Below, one piece after another: positions 19,510-28,898 of a DNA stretch of 64,000 nt (positions are counted from its first letter, which is position 1; each line of letters begins with the position of its first letter). The stretch is from Marinobacter sp. DY40_1A1 (lineage in GTDB: Bacteria > Pseudomonadota > Gammaproteobacteria > Pseudomonadales > Oleiphilaceae). The notes under the pieces were generated by a model. That model did no database searches. It saw nothing but the letters and a program-made list of their open reading frames with translations, and had not been told where the DNA came from. The stretch is taken from contig NZ_VCHA01000002.1 of the NCBI RefSeq assembly GCF_016597815.1, forward strand, positions 310,001 through 374,000, written 5' to 3'. Made by a program: the position numbers and the translations under genes.

Positions 19510-22071
19510 GTGACAAGGTTCCAATGGTCTCGCATTCTGGCAGCACTCACGCTGCTTGTGTCCCTGGCGTTTAACTGCCAGGGCGCCGAGGCTTTTCATT
19601 ACCCTAATGTCGAGTTTCTGCGTCTGGCACCGGACGCACAGCTGTCACCTGAAGAGGCGTCCGCTGCAACGGGCTGGCAGCCTCTTACAAACAGTAGCGC
19701 TAACTTTGGCTACACCCGTGATACTGTCTGGTTCCGCTTCAACGTTCCTGTTGATAGGCAGATTAATCTGCTTGAAATCAGCTACTCCCATCTGGATCAC
19801 GTTGCGTTTTACCTGATGGAAAATGGCGAGATTGCCGAGACAACCGTAACCGGGGACCACTACCCCTTTACAAGCCGCCCCGTTCTCAACCGCCATTTCT
19901 TGTTCCCGTTCAGTGCAAACATCAATACTGACCAACAGATATTTCTTGAGGTAAAAACAACAGGCACGTTGCAGGTGCCGCTGACACTATGGAATGCCCA
20001 GACGTTTTTCGAACATGCATCAATTGAGGAACAAATCCACGCCATCTATTACGGCGTGCTCATCAGCGTTATCTTCTTTAATTTGTTTGTATTTTTTGCA
20101 CTGCGGGAGAACGTTTATCTCTTCTATGTACTATCAACGCTAAGCTATCTGTTATTGATTGCCAGCCTGAACGGCACCGCCTTCCAGCTGTTATGGCCAA
20201 AAAGCCCGGAACTTCATAGCTGGACCATGCTGCTCTCCGTCCCCTTAGCAGTCATATTTACCCTGCTGTTTTCACGATCTTTTCTCCAGCTTGAACAGTC
20301 CGGGCCAATACTGAATCGGGTTGCCCTTGGTTTTGTCGCCATAAACGCCATTATGATCGCTGCCACCGGCGTGCTTGATTACAGCTCAGCCATCCGCCTG
20401 TCGGTCGCTGTGGCCATTCCAAGCACACTGCTTCTCACCATAATTGGCCCGCTGCAGTGGATACGCGGCAACCCCCAAGCTGGCTATTACACGATAGCCT
20501 GGTGCGCACTATCAGTGGGCAGTGCCATTACTGCCGCCAATAAAGCCGGGTTTCTCCCAAACAGTTTTATAACCACCTACGGCATGGAAATCGGGTCTGC
20601 ACTACAGGCAGTTCTGCTCGCCCTGGCCCTGGCGGCAAGGTTAAACCAGGAGCGACAGGAAAAAGTAGAGGCCCGCGAAGCAGAACTGAAAGCCATGACA
20701 GCCCGGCGCTCTGCTGAACTCAAACTCATTGAAAATGCACTGCACAACTCGCTCACCGGCCTGCCAAACCGCACCAACTTTGAAATGCAGGTGAATGACC
20801 TGATTCGCCGGTCACCAGACACTCGACATGGCATTGTTGTCATCCACCTGAATAACCTGCAATCTGTGACCAAGACTCTTGGCCACCAGAACAGCGATCT
20901 TATATCGGAGTTGGCCTCAAAGAATGCAAACGCTATTGCGCGTCAGATTCCGGGCATAATTTCCCTGGGGCAGCATAATGGACGCAGCTTTTACACGGCC
21001 TCTCTCGACCTGGAAACCCTGGTGTGCGTGGTGGATGCGGACACATCAGAGCATGCCCGCCGAGCCGTTGTACGTGCTCTGGACGCTATCCGAAGCCCCG
21101 TTGACTATCTTGGCATGCAGATCCCGCTAAATGCCCAGCTTGGGGTCGCTGTGTCGCCGGCTCATGGCACAGACGCATCTTCGTTAATTCGCAGAGCCTC
21201 AATAGCAGAGAGTTCCGAGCGTGCCCGTGAGCGGGGAATTGCGTATTACACCCCCTCCATAGACTCGTACAGCGCCAGCCGTCTCACAATGGTTTCAGCG
21301 TTACAGAAAGCCCTTGTAAATAATGAGCTAGCGCTTCATTTGCAACCAAAGCTGGATTTGAGAACCAGCAGAATCTCAGGAGTGGAAGCGCTCATTCGCT
21401 GGCCCGCACGAGAACAGCCTGTTCCTGCAGACGAGATCATCACCCTCGCGGAACAGACAGGGCTGATCAAACCACTCACCCGATGGGTGCTGGAGCAGTC
21501 ACTTGAGCTCCGAAGCCGTCTTCTCGATAGTGGCCACCTTCTCGATCTCTCGGTGAACATTTCACCCAACAACCTCCGGGAGCCGGATTTTCCGATTTTT
21601 GTAAAACGCCTGATGGGCGCTCATTTGCAGCACAGAGGTGCGATCATCTTTGAAGTCACGGAAACATCGATGATGCAGGATCCAGTCAACGCCCTGAAAG
21701 CTCTTAACTCACTGGCTTACGAAGGCATTCCGGTTTCCATTGATGATTTCGGGTCTGGTTATTCCTCGCTTTCCTACATCAAGCAATTACCCGCCAGCGA
21801 GATCAAGATCGACCGATCGCTTATAACGGATCTGGCTACCCGGGAAGAAGACAGAGTTATTGTTCAGACAACAATCAACATGTGTCACAGCCTCGGCTAC
21901 CAGGTTGTGGCCGAGGGCGTGGAAGATGAGGCTACTGCAGATCTACTGAAAGGAATGGGCTGCGATATGATTCAGGGCTATTTCCTGAGCCGGCCTCTGC
22001 CACTTGAGCAAATGCTGGCCTGGCTCTCCAAAAGGCGTGAAGCAGTCACCAAACAACACGCCCCCGGATAA
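19510..22071 (+). CDS. DISM sensor with degenerate GGDEF and intact EAL domains
   Basis: An 853-residue cyclic-di-GMP protein. A signal peptide precedes a periplasmic 7TMR-DISMED2-type beta domain (about residues 30-165), then seven membrane helices (about 175-375), a short coiled coil, a GGDEF-like domain (HNSLTGLPNRTNF) and an EAL domain (about 600-845). The GGDEF signature is replaced by HNGRSFY, so no cyclase activity is expected. The EAL part keeps EALIRW, VNISPNN, EVTETS, DDFGSGYSS, EIKIDRS and VVAEGVE, so phosphodiesterase activity is likely. DISM ligands are thought to be carbohydrate-like. Start is a GTG with no clear Shine-Dalgarno. Confidence 0.92.
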   Translation: MTRFQWSRILAALTLLVSLAFNCQGAEAFHYPNVEFLRLAPDAQLSPEEASAATGWQPLTNSSANFGYTRDTVWFRFNVPVDRQINLLEISYSHLDHVAFYLMENGEIAETTVTGDHYPFTSRPVLNRHFLFPFSANINTDQQIFLEVKTTGTLQVPLTLWNAQTFFEHASIEEQIHAIYYGVLISVIFFNLFVFFALRENVYLFYVLSTLSYLLLIASLNGTAFQLLWPKSPELHSWTMLLSVPLAVIFTLLFSRSFLQLEQSGPILNRVALGFVAINAIMIAATGVLDYSSAIRLSVAVAIPSTLLLTIIGPLQWIRGNPQAGYYTIAWCALSVGSAITAANKAGFLPNSFITTYGMEIGSALQAVLLALALAARLNQERQEKVEAREAELKAMTARRSAELKLIENALHNSLTGLPNRTNFEMQVNDLIRRSPDTRHGIVVIHLNNLQSVTKTLGHQNSDLISELASKNANAIARQIPGIISLGQHNGRSFYTASLDLETLVCVVDADTSEHARRAVVRALDAIRSPVDYLGMQIPLNAQLGVAVSPAHGTDASSLIRRASIAESSERARERGIAYYTPSIDSYSASRLTMVSALQKALVNNELALHLQPKLDLRTSRISGVEALIRWPAREQPVPADEIITLAEQTGLIKPLTRWVLEQSLELRSRLLDSGHLLDLSVNISPNNLREPDFPIFVKRLMGAHLQHRGAIIFEVTETSMMQDPVNALKALNSLAYEGIPVSIDDFGSGYSSLSYIKQLPASEIKIDRSLITDLATREEDRVIVQTTINMCHSLGYQVVAEGVEDEATADLLKGMGCDMIQGYFLSRPLPLEQMLAWLSKRREAVTKQHAPG

Positions 22072-22087
22072 TAATCAACAAAGGCTG

Positions 22088-22942
22088 TTAACGCCTGCGA
22101 ATCAGTGCTTCCTGCACAGCAGATGCCACCAGAACACCCTCCTGATTAAAGAAGTTACCCCGGTTGAAACCCCGCCCGGCCGACGCACTCGGGCTGTCCT
22201 TGTCATAAAGCAACCAGTCCTCCATGCGAAAATCCCGGTGGAACCACATGGCATGATCAAGACTTGCAGCCTGCAACTCCTTGTTCATAAACGATACACC
22301 ATGGGGGTTAAGGGATGTTCCCAAAAACGAGAAATCCGATGCGTAGGTAAGCAGGCAGCGGTGTAAAACCGGGTCGTCAGGCAAAGGGCCCAAAGCACGG
22401 ATCCAGCTTTGCTTAAGGGGTGGGCGCTTGTCCGGCTGAAACGGATTCGTGGGGTTCACTGGCCGGATTTCTATAGGACGGTCACGGGTCATAATCTCCC
22501 GCAAGGCTTCTGGCGCCTGTGGAGCCATCATCTTGCCCCAATCCTGCTCGGAGCGAAGGGTTTCAGGGTTTGGCGCATCGGGCATCTCCACCTGGTGCTC
22601 AAAACCTTCCTCAGAGGCATGAAACGACATGGAGCCGGTCAGGATTTCCTTGCCGTCCTGGCGGGCAATGACCCGGCGAACAGAAAAACTGCGTCCATCA
22701 CGAACCCGCTGAACCTCATACTCTATAGGCATTTTCTTGTTGCCGGGCCGCAAGAAATAGGCATGCAGGGAGTGGCAGAGGCGATCTTCGACCGTATGGC
22801 TGGCAGCCATTAGAGCCTGCCCGAGAACCTGCCCTCCAAACACATGGGGGAATCCCAGATCCTGGCTCTCGCCCCGATAGTGGTCACCGCCAGTGGGCGC
22901 AAGATACAGCAGTTCCACCAGTTTTTTTGTAACGTCAAGCAT
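22088..22942 (-). CDS. tesB: Acyl-CoA thioesterase II
   Basis: TesB hydrolyses medium and long acyl-CoAs to free acid and CoA. The 284 residues form a double hotdog fold. The catalytic Asp is in YASDFSFLGT, and Gln in VASAVQEALIRR. The third active-site position, Thr in E. coli (ATIDHSMW), is Ser here (ASLDHAMW), a conservative change. HVFGGQVLGQAL and HAYFLRPG are conserved N-terminal motifs. It converges with the DISM-GGDEF-EAL gene, with 16 bases between stops, and lies 92 bases downstream of the rubredoxin reductase gene. Confidence 0.95.
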   Translation of the reverse strand: MLDVTKKLVELLYLAPTGGDHYRGESQDLGFPHVFGGQVLGQALMAASHTVEDRLCHSLHAYFLRPGNKKMPIEYEVQRVRDGRSFSVRRVIARQDGKEILTGSMSFHASEEGFEHQVEMPDAPNPETLRSEQDWGKMMAPQAPEALREIMTRDRPIEIRPVNPTNPFQPDKRPPLKQSWIRALGPLPDDPVLHRCLLTYASDFSFLGTSLNPHGVSFMNKELQAASLDHAMWFHRDFRMEDWLLYDKDSPSASAGRGFNRGNFFNQEGVLVASAVQEALIRRR

Positions 22943-23034
22943 GCCTGCTCCTGTTGATTCGTTAGCTCACGAAGGGTTTTCTACCGCAAGCGGGGAACTT
23001 TCGCAACGAAAAGCGCCAACAGGAGGCAGCACAT

Positions 23035-24189
23035 TCAAGAATGAATGGGCGGTACCACTTTGGAGAGCGCCTGCTTTTCCAATGCAAACCGGCCGGTAAC
23101 CGCAAACCCCAGAACATCTCCCTCCGGGTTTTTGAACAGGGATTTTACATGGGTGCCATCCTGCTCGGTTTCCCAACTGCCTTGCGCATCCGATGGCGGT
23201 GGGCACACCGCTGCCGGGCAACATGGAGTTTTAATCATCACCGGCATGGTGCCATAGGTTACCTCTGTGGGCTCTCCAGTCAGGGTTTTTGCAAGGGCGC
23301 GGGCGCATGCCATCAACGGCAAAACATAAAGCAATACATGGCCATCCACCTCAGCACAGTCCCCCAAGGCATAAACATCCTTGGCCGAGGTTTCCAACAG
23401 CCTGTTTACTGTAACCCCACGGCCAACCTCGATCCCCGCTGCTCTCGCCAGTTGCGTACGGGGCCGCAAACCGACAGCAGAAATCACAATGTCCGCTGGC
23501 AGTGATTCACCATTCGCGAGGAACAGTTTTACACCTGCCTCAGCCGGCTCTAAACGCTCCACCACGGTTTCCAGATAAAACCGCACGCCCAAGGCTTCCA
23601 GTTCCTGCTGCACCGCGTTCGCGGCGACTGGAGGCAGCAAACTCGGCATGACAGCATCGGAAGGCGCAATTACATCCACCTCGTAGCCGCCATTACGCAG
23701 GTCGTTGGCAAACTCGCAGCCAATTAGCCCGGCACCCATAATAGCCACTCGGCCACCCGGCTTCAGCGCCTTGCGGAACACCCGGTAATCTTCCAGATCG
23801 TTGATCGGGAAGACTCGCTCCTGACCATCACCGGGTATCGTCAGCCGAATCACATCTGCACCCCAGGCCAGCACCAGCTTGCTGTATGTCAGGCTTCCGT
23901 CACCCAGCAATAATCGGTGGCCGTTGGTGTCTATGCCGGTCACGGTAGTGAAGGTACGCAGCTCCAGGTCCAATTGCTCAGCCATTGCCGCAGTGGCTGC
24001 CTGAGCCAGACCGTCTGCATCCTTACCTTTGGAAAACCCGGTAGACAGCATGGGCTTGGAGTAGCTGACGCCATCATCGGCGGTCACCATAACAATCCGC
24101 ACGTCTTTATCCTGCTTACGGATTTCACGGGCCAGGGAGTAACCTGCCAAACCGGTTCCGACAATTACGATGGGGGTCTGCTCTGTCAT
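23035..24189 (-). CDS. Rubredoxin-NAD(+) reductase
   Basis: FAD/NAD-binding flavoprotein of 384 residues that passes electrons from NAD(P)H to rubredoxin, in hydrocarbon degraders usually for alkane hydroxylases. FAD motif VIVGTGLAGYSLAREI is at the N-terminus, the NAD motif VAIMGAGLIGCEFA in the middle, and the second FAD motif YALGDCAEVDG near residue 290. The C-terminal region (MPVMIKTPCCPAAVCPP) resembles Pseudomonas and Alcanivorax RubB. Start taken at ATG 24189 with GGAG eight bases upstream; the ATG two codons earlier is too close to that site. The rubredoxin gene ends 19 bases before it, so the pair is an operon. Confidence 0.92.
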   Translation of the reverse strand: MTEQTPIVIVGTGLAGYSLAREIRKQDKDVRIVMVTADDGVSYSKPMLSTGFSKGKDADGLAQAATAAMAEQLDLELRTFTTVTGIDTNGHRLLLGDGSLTYSKLVLAWGADVIRLTIPGDGQERVFPINDLEDYRVFRKALKPGGRVAIMGAGLIGCEFANDLRNGGYEVDVIAPSDAVMPSLLPPVAANAVQQELEALGVRFYLETVVERLEPAEAGVKLFLANGESLPADIVISAVGLRPRTQLARAAGIEVGRGVTVNRLLETSAKDVYALGDCAEVDGHVLLYVLPLMACARALAKTLTGEPTEVTYGTMPVMIKTPCCPAAVCPPPSDAQGSWETEQDGTHVKSLFKNPEGDVLGFAVTGRFALEKQALSKVVPPIHS

Positions 24190-24208
24190 AGCCATGCTCC
24201 GTTCGGGT

Positions 24209-24376
24209 TCAACCGATCTCGATCATTTCAAAATCTTCCTTGCCCACACCGCAGTCGGGGCAAACCCAATCTTCGGGCACATCATCCCAGGCAGTCCCGG
24301 GCTCAATACCATCCTCCGGCCAGCCTTCTGCTTCATCGTAAACCAGGCCACACACTACGCACTGCCACTTCTTCAT
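24209..24376 (-). CDS. Rubredoxin
   Basis: A 55-residue iron protein. The Fe is held by four cysteines in two knuckles: Cys6 and Cys9 (CVVCG) and Cys39 and Cys42 (CPDCG). The core [19 protein letters not shown] is typical of the type II rubredoxins found with alkane hydroxylases. ATG 24376 has TGGAGAG upstream; the longer open frame to 24475 is not rubredoxin-like. It delivers electrons from the reductase encoded just downstream. No alkane hydroxylase gene is in the window. Confidence 0.96.
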   Translation of the reverse strand: MKKWQCVVCGLVYDEAEGWPEDGIEPGTAWDDVPEDWVCPDCGVGKEDFEMIEIG

Positions 24377-24646
24377 AAACAGTCTCTCCACCACACTTTT
24401 TTGTGGCTGCAATGTTAATTGTCGAACAATACACCAGCAAGCGCTTTTTGCGCAGGCACACAGCAAAGCCTGCAACGCCGTTCATTTAAATGCACTGCGC
24501 CGCAATCATACGCGGCACATAATGATTGACCAATGCCAGCGAAGACGCTCTCGCAAGGTTTTTCTGCCAATTGTCGGTATTATACCCCCTCCCCTCCGCT
24601 GTCCCTCTCCGGTATAATCGCCCGTTTTACGACAGGACCGACCGTT

Positions 24647-25204
24647 ATGAGCGATACCGTCGCCGAAATGAATCAGGTTATGGCCGAAGCTGATTGCCTG
24701 GTTGATGAGCAGCGAGTACAGACTGCCATTCGCAATCTTGCCGACGACATTACCGGCCGCCTCAAAGACAGCAATCCCCTGCTGTTTTGTGTGATGAACG
24801 GCGGTCTGATCTTTACCGGTCAGCTGTTGCCCCGCCTCAACTTTCCGGTACAGGCGGAATACCTGCATGCAACACGCTACAGGCAGGAAACCACCGGCGG
24901 CATTCTGGAATGGACACTTCAGCCCAAAGCCGACATGAAAGGCCGCACGGTGCTGGTTATTGACGACATCCTTGACGAAGGCACCACCCTCTGTGCGATA
25001 GCTGACTATTGCCTCAACCAGGGGGCAAAGGAGGTTCTGACGGCCGTACTGGTAGACAAGCAGCACGATCGCAAGGCGCGCCCGAATCTGAAGGCTGATT
25101 TCACCGGCCTGTATGTTGAAGACCGCTTTCTGTTTGGCTACGGCATGGACTACAAAGGATACTGGCGCAACGCTCCCGGGATCTATGCCGTTAAGGGCCT
25201 TTGA
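24647..25204 (+). CDS. hpt: Hypoxanthine-guanine phosphoribosyltransferase
   Basis: Purine salvage enzyme of 185 residues that joins hypoxanthine or guanine to PRPP. The PRPP-binding loop is VLVIDDILDEGTT, the first loop is FCVMNGGLIFTG and the C-terminal part FGYGMDYKGYWRN is family-typical. ATG 24647 has CAGGA nine bases upstream, and TATAAT lies about 30 bases before it. The last 20 bases overlap the start of ubiC in another frame, so the two messages are linked. Confidence 0.92.
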   Translation: MSDTVAEMNQVMAEADCLVDEQRVQTAIRNLADDITGRLKDSNPLLFCVMNGGLIFTGQLLPRLNFPVQAEYLHATRYRQETTGGILEWTLQPKADMKGRTVLVIDDILDEGTTLCAIADYCLNQGAKEVLTAVLVDKQHDRKARPNLKADFTGLYVEDRFLFGYGMDYKGYWRNAPGIYAVKGL

Positions 25205-25766
25205 TATCGAATCTTTTGCAGATAGGCCGGGCACGGCGATACCACCAACCAATTGGTATAGCTCTTTTGCAGCTGCCGGGTTGCGCAACCCGGAGGTGCA
25301 TGGTCCGGCGAGTTACTGGCTGAAAGTTGAAGGCTCCTTCACCCGGGCACTGCAAAAACAGTGCGAGAGTTCGTTTCACGTAGAAGTGCAGCGCGAAGGC
25401 TTTGCCACACCCACCCTTGAAGAAGCCAGACGCCTGGGTATCCCTTTTCGCCAGCTCGCCTGGATTCGCGAAGTACGTCTGTGTGGCGATGGCGAGCCCT
25501 GGGTTCTTGCTCGCACCGTTATCCCCCTTGCTTGCCTCAAGGGTGAAGGCCGGCGGCTGCTTAATCTTGGCAGCAAACCCTTGGGCGCTTTCCTGTTCGG
25601 CAGCCGCGACTGGCAGCGCGGCCCTCTTGAAACCGGGCTCTGCACTGCTCCTTCAAGAGCCGGGCAATCGGAACCTGAACTTGCGCGTCGCTCCCTCTTC
25701 AGCAACAAGCAGAGCGCATTACTGGTCGGCGAATACCTGCTTCCTGTGCTTTACCGCGGGAACTGA
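25185..25766 (+). CDS. ubiC: Chorismate pyruvate-lyase
   Basis: UbiC removes pyruvate from chorismate to give 4-hydroxybenzoate, the first committed step of ubiquinone synthesis. The product has 193 residues; recognisable parts are [39 protein letters not shown] and the end region KPLGAFLF ... [20 protein letters not shown]. The ATG at 25185 lies inside the last codons of hpt, a 20-base overlap. ubiA follows 86 bases later and uses the product. Confidence 0.92.
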   Translation: MPLRAFDIESFADRPGTAIPPTNWYSSFAAAGLRNPEVHGPASYWLKVEGSFTRALQKQCESSFHVEVQREGFATPTLEEARRLGIPFRQLAWIREVRLCGDGEPWVLARTVIPLACLKGEGRRLLNLGSKPLGAFLFGSRDWQRGPLETGLCTAPSRAGQSEPELARRSLFSNKQSALLVGEYLLPVLYRGN

Positions 25767-25852
25767 TGGGCTGCGGAGGAAGCTCCGACTTTCACCCCTG
25801 CCCGCCCACTGGCTATAATCCCTGCACATTTGCTTTCCACACATTCTGTTCC

Positions 25853-26761
25853 ATGCCCCAAACGGATAGACCCATGCTGCCTGACGCCGTGCCAGAACAC
25901 ATACGGAGCCGATTAACCGATTACGCAAAACTGCTGCGCATCGACCGACCCATTGGCACTCTCCTTCTGCTCTGGCCCACATACTGGGCACTCTGGCTTG
26001 CCGGTGAGGGCAACCCCGGCATTGGCAACATCATCGTCTTCACTCTGGGCGTTTTCTTTATGCGTGCCGCCGGCTGCGCCATCAACGACTTTGCCGACCG
26101 GGACTGGGACAAGCACGTAAAACGCACCAAAGACCGCCCGCTAACCACCGGCCGGGTAAAGGCCTGGGAAGCGGTCGCCCTGTTTGGTGGTCTCTGTATT
26201 ATCTCGTTCCTGATGGTGGTGCTTTTCACTAACACCCTCACGCTCTATCTGTCCTTTGGTGGCGCAGCGCTGGCGTTTATTTATCCCTTTTCCAAACGCT
26301 TCACCCATTTACCCCAGCTGTTCCTGGGCGCTGCATTTTCCTGGGCCATTCCCATGGCATGGGCTGCCGAAGCCGGCGAACTCAGCCAGATTACCTGGCT
26401 GCTGTTCACAGCCAACGTACTCTGGACTGTGGCCTACGACACCTTCTACGCCATGGTGGATCGCGATGATGATTTGAAAGTCGGCATAAAATCCACAGCC
26501 ATCCTGTTCGGCGATGGCGACCGTGCAATCATCGGCGCACTCCAGGCCATGGTGGTGCTCATCCTGATAATTGTGGGCAACCGCTGTGAACTGGGTAGTT
26601 TCTATTACCTTGGGCTGGTTGCCATGGCCTGCCTGTTTATCTACCAGCAATATCTCGCTAAAGATCGCGAGCGAGATGGTTGCTTCAAAGCCTTCCTGAA
26701 CAACAACTGGGCGGGGTTTGCGGTGTTCGCCGGGCTGGTTATTGACCTGATTGTCGCTTGA
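25853..26761 (+). CDS. ubiA: 4-hydroxybenzoate octaprenyltransferase
   Basis: Integral membrane prenyltransferase of 302 residues attaching the polyprenyl tail to 4-hydroxybenzoate. The two Asp-rich motifs that hold magnesium and prenyl diphosphate are [15 protein letters not shown] and [33 protein letters not shown] is the usual N-terminal entry helix, and about eight hydrophobic helices follow. ATG 25853 was chosen from similarity to family starts; ATG codons just downstream are possible. A TATAAT about 38 bases upstream may provide an own promoter. Confidence 0.95.
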   Translation: MPQTDRPMLPDAVPEHIRSRLTDYAKLLRIDRPIGTLLLLWPTYWALWLAGEGNPGIGNIIVFTLGVFFMRAAGCAINDFADRDWDKHVKRTKDRPLTTGRVKAWEAVALFGGLCIISFLMVVLFTNTLTLYLSFGGAALAFIYPFSKRFTHLPQLFLGAAFSWAIPMAWAAEAGELSQITWLLFTANVLWTVAYDTFYAMVDRDDDLKVGIKSTAILFGDGDRAIIGALQAMVVLILIIVGNRCELGSFYYLGLVAMACLFIYQQYLAKDRERDGCFKAFLNNNWAGFAVFAGLVIDLIVA

Positions 26762-26779
26762 GGGCACTGAATACCAAAG

Positions 26780-26797
26780 CTGTCACACAACTGTAAC
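26780..26797 (+). promoter_or_regulatory. Pho box upstream of phoB
   Basis: CTGTCAC-ACAA-CTGTAAC: two 7-base direct repeats spaced 11 bases apart, close to the PhoB consensus CTGTCAT-N4-CTGTCAT. It lies 56 bases before the phoB start codon. This predicts autoregulation of phoBR by PhoB-phosphate, as is known in enterics and pseudomonads. Confidence 0.8.
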
Positions 26798-26853
26798 ACT
26801 CTGGCGCTGTAATAGTTCAGCAACACATCATGGTCTGAAACAGGTTAGAGAAT

Positions 26854-27546
26854 ATGTCTGGAAAAACCGTCCTGATTGTCGATGACGAACCCGCTATCCG
26901 AGAGATGATCGTTGTTGCGCTGGAGATGGCTGATTACGAATGTATCGAAGCCGCCGATGCCCTGGAGGCTCATGCCTTAATCGTCGACCGCCAGCCAGAC
27001 ATAGTGCTGTTGGACTGGATGCTCCCGGGTACCAGCGGCATAGAACTCGCGAGGCGTCTGAAAAAAGAAGAAACCACCGCAAACATACCCATCATCATGC
27101 TCACCGCCAAGGTTGAGGAAGACAATAAAATCCGCGGCCTGGAAATCGGGGCTGATGACTACATCACTAAACCTTTCAGCCCGAGAGAACTGGTCGCCCG
27201 CCTCAAAGCCGTGCTACGCCGGGCAACGCCCCCCGGCATCGACGACCCCATTGAAGTGGATGGCCTCACGCTGGACCCAGCCAGCCATCGCGTCACTTCA
27301 AACGAGCGCTCCCTGAATATCGGGCCCACTGAGTACCGCCTGCTGCAGTTCTTCATGACCCACCAGGAGCGGGTTTACACACGCTCCCAGCTTCTGGATC
27401 AGGTATGGGGCGGGAATGTGTACGTTGAAGAGAGAACGGTTGATGTGCACATTCGACGGCTGCGCAAAGCTCTAGGTGAACATCACGACTATCTGATTCA
27501 AACTGTGAGAGGCGCAGGCTACCGGTTCTCTACCCAGCCCGCCTGA
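26854..27546 (+). CDS. phoB: Phosphate regulon response regulator PhoB
   Basis: OmpR/PhoB-class response regulator, 230 residues. The receiver domain (residues 1-120) has the acidic pair VDDEPA, the phosphoacceptor Asp54 in LLDWMLPG and the conserved Lys in DDYITKPFSPREL. The C-terminal winged helix (about 135-228) ends VDVHIRRLRKAL ... IQTVRGAGYRFS. phoR follows 43 bases later and a Pho box lies upstream. It is expected to activate pstSCAB-phoU at 53-58 kb. Confidence 0.97.
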   Translation: MSGKTVLIVDDEPAIREMIVVALEMADYECIEAADALEAHALIVDRQPDIVLLDWMLPGTSGIELARRLKKEETTANIPIIMLTAKVEEDNKIRGLEIGADDYITKPFSPRELVARLKAVLRRATPPGIDDPIEVDGLTLDPASHRVTSNERSLNIGPTEYRLLQFFMTHQERVYTRSQLLDQVWGGNVYVEERTVDVHIRRLRKALGEHHDYLIQTVRGAGYRFSTQPA

Positions 27547-27589
27547 TCTGCGCCTGCAGCTCACCAACAGCACCACAAGGCTGTCCTTA

Positions 27590-28897
27590 ATGCAGAATAT
27601 CTGGTCGCGACATCTGCGCTTCACACTAGCCGGGCTTGCAGGCAGCACGCTTGCCGGCCTGTACTTTGGCCACCCGGTTTACGGCCTGACCACCGGCCTT
27701 GGGCTTTATCTGTTGTGGACGCTCTATCAAACCCGGAGTTTGGCGCATTGGCTGGCAGACCCGAACACCGGCCATGAAGCACCTCAAAGCATGGGCATCT
27801 GGGGCAGTTTCTTTGAAAAACTGCACAAGCTCACCCAGAGCTCACGGCAAACCCAGGAAAGGCTACGATCGCGCATAGATCGCATACAGGAATCCACAAA
27901 TGCCATGCGCGACGGTGTCATCATGACCGATGCTCTCGGCGCTATGGAGTGGTGGAATGGGGCTGCAGAACATCTGCTGGGATTTCGCCGCTCTACGGAT
28001 CAGGGGCAGTATATTTACAACTTCATCCGCACACCGGCTTTCAAAGCCTACTTTGACGCAAAAAACTACCGTGACCCCCTGGAACTGAGTTCGCCCGCGA
28101 AACCGCATATTCATCTGCAAATCCAGATCAGCCTGTTCGGGGAAGACGACCGTCTTATCGTGGCCAAGGATGTTTCCCGCCTGCATCAACTGGAGCAGAT
28201 GCGTCAGGATTTTGTGAGCAACGTTTCCCACGAAATGCGTACACCACTGACGGTAATCAGCGGTTATCTGGAAACCCTGGTGGACAATGCCGATGATTTG
28301 CCCGCCAAGTGGCGGAGAGCCATCAACACAATGGCCACCCAGTCTTTTCGTATGGAAACGCTGATTTCCGACCTGATCCTTCTATCCCGGATTGAAACCG
28401 GAGAAGAGTCCGAGAACGACGTTCCAACAGACGTTGGCCAACTGGTGCGGCAGATCTGCCAGGACGCGCGAACCCTCAGCGGTGAAAATCAGCATGACAT
28501 CAGCTTCGAAGCGAGCAGCGAGTACCTGATAAACGGTAATGAAAACCAGCTACGCAGTGCCTTCTCAAACCTTATCTTCAATGCGGTTAAATACACCCCG
28601 GCCCGGGGCAAAATCAAGGTGCTCTGGTTCACAGACAGTGAAGGGGGCCACCTTTCAGTTAACGACACAGGTGCCGGTATTGATGAGGTTCACATCCCCC
28701 GGCTCACCGAGCGCTTTTATCGTGCGGATCCCAGCCGACATAAAGACACCGGTGGCACCGGGCTGGGCCTGGCCATCGTCAAGCATGTATTGATCAATCA
28801 CGATGGAAGCCTGGAGATCAAAAGCCGTCTCGGGGAAGGCAGTGAATTTGTCTGTCATTTCCCAACCGAGCGCTTAGTGTCGAAGACGACTGATTAA
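27590..28897 (+). CDS. phoR: Phosphate regulon sensor kinase PhoR
   Basis: Sensor histidine kinase of 435 residues, partner of PhoB. Two short N-terminal membrane helices (about residues 8-50), a PAS region (about 95-200, TDALGAMEWWNGAAEHLLG), a dimerisation domain with the phosphorylated His214 in SHEMRTPLTVISGYLE, and an ATPase domain with N-box LRSAFSNLIFNAVKYTP, G1 NDTGAGI and GGTGLGLAIVKH. The lack of a large periplasmic sensor fits PhoR, which senses through PstSCAB and PhoU. It ends one base before a convergent response-regulator gene. Confidence 0.96.
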   Translation: MQNIWSRHLRFTLAGLAGSTLAGLYFGHPVYGLTTGLGLYLLWTLYQTRSLAHWLADPNTGHEAPQSMGIWGSFFEKLHKLTQSSRQTQERLRSRIDRIQESTNAMRDGVIMTDALGAMEWWNGAAEHLLGFRRSTDQGQYIYNFIRTPAFKAYFDAKNYRDPLELSSPAKPHIHLQIQISLFGEDDRLIVAKDVSRLHQLEQMRQDFVSNVSHEMRTPLTVISGYLETLVDNADDLPAKWRRAINTMATQSFRMETLISDLILLSRIETGEESENDVPTDVGQLVRQICQDARTLSGENQHDISFEASSEYLINGNENQLRSAFSNLIFNAVKYTPARGKIKVLWFTDSEGGHLSVNDTGAGIDEVHIPRLTERFYRADPSRHKDTGGTGLGLAIVKHVLINHDGSLEIKSRLGEGSEFVCHFPTERLVSKTTD

Positions 28898-28898
28898 G

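Noticed and set aside
24377..24646. Possible small RNA in the gap between the rubredoxin and hpt genes
   Set aside because: Only promoter-like AT-rich stretches are seen; no terminator hairpin or repeated motif supports a transcript.
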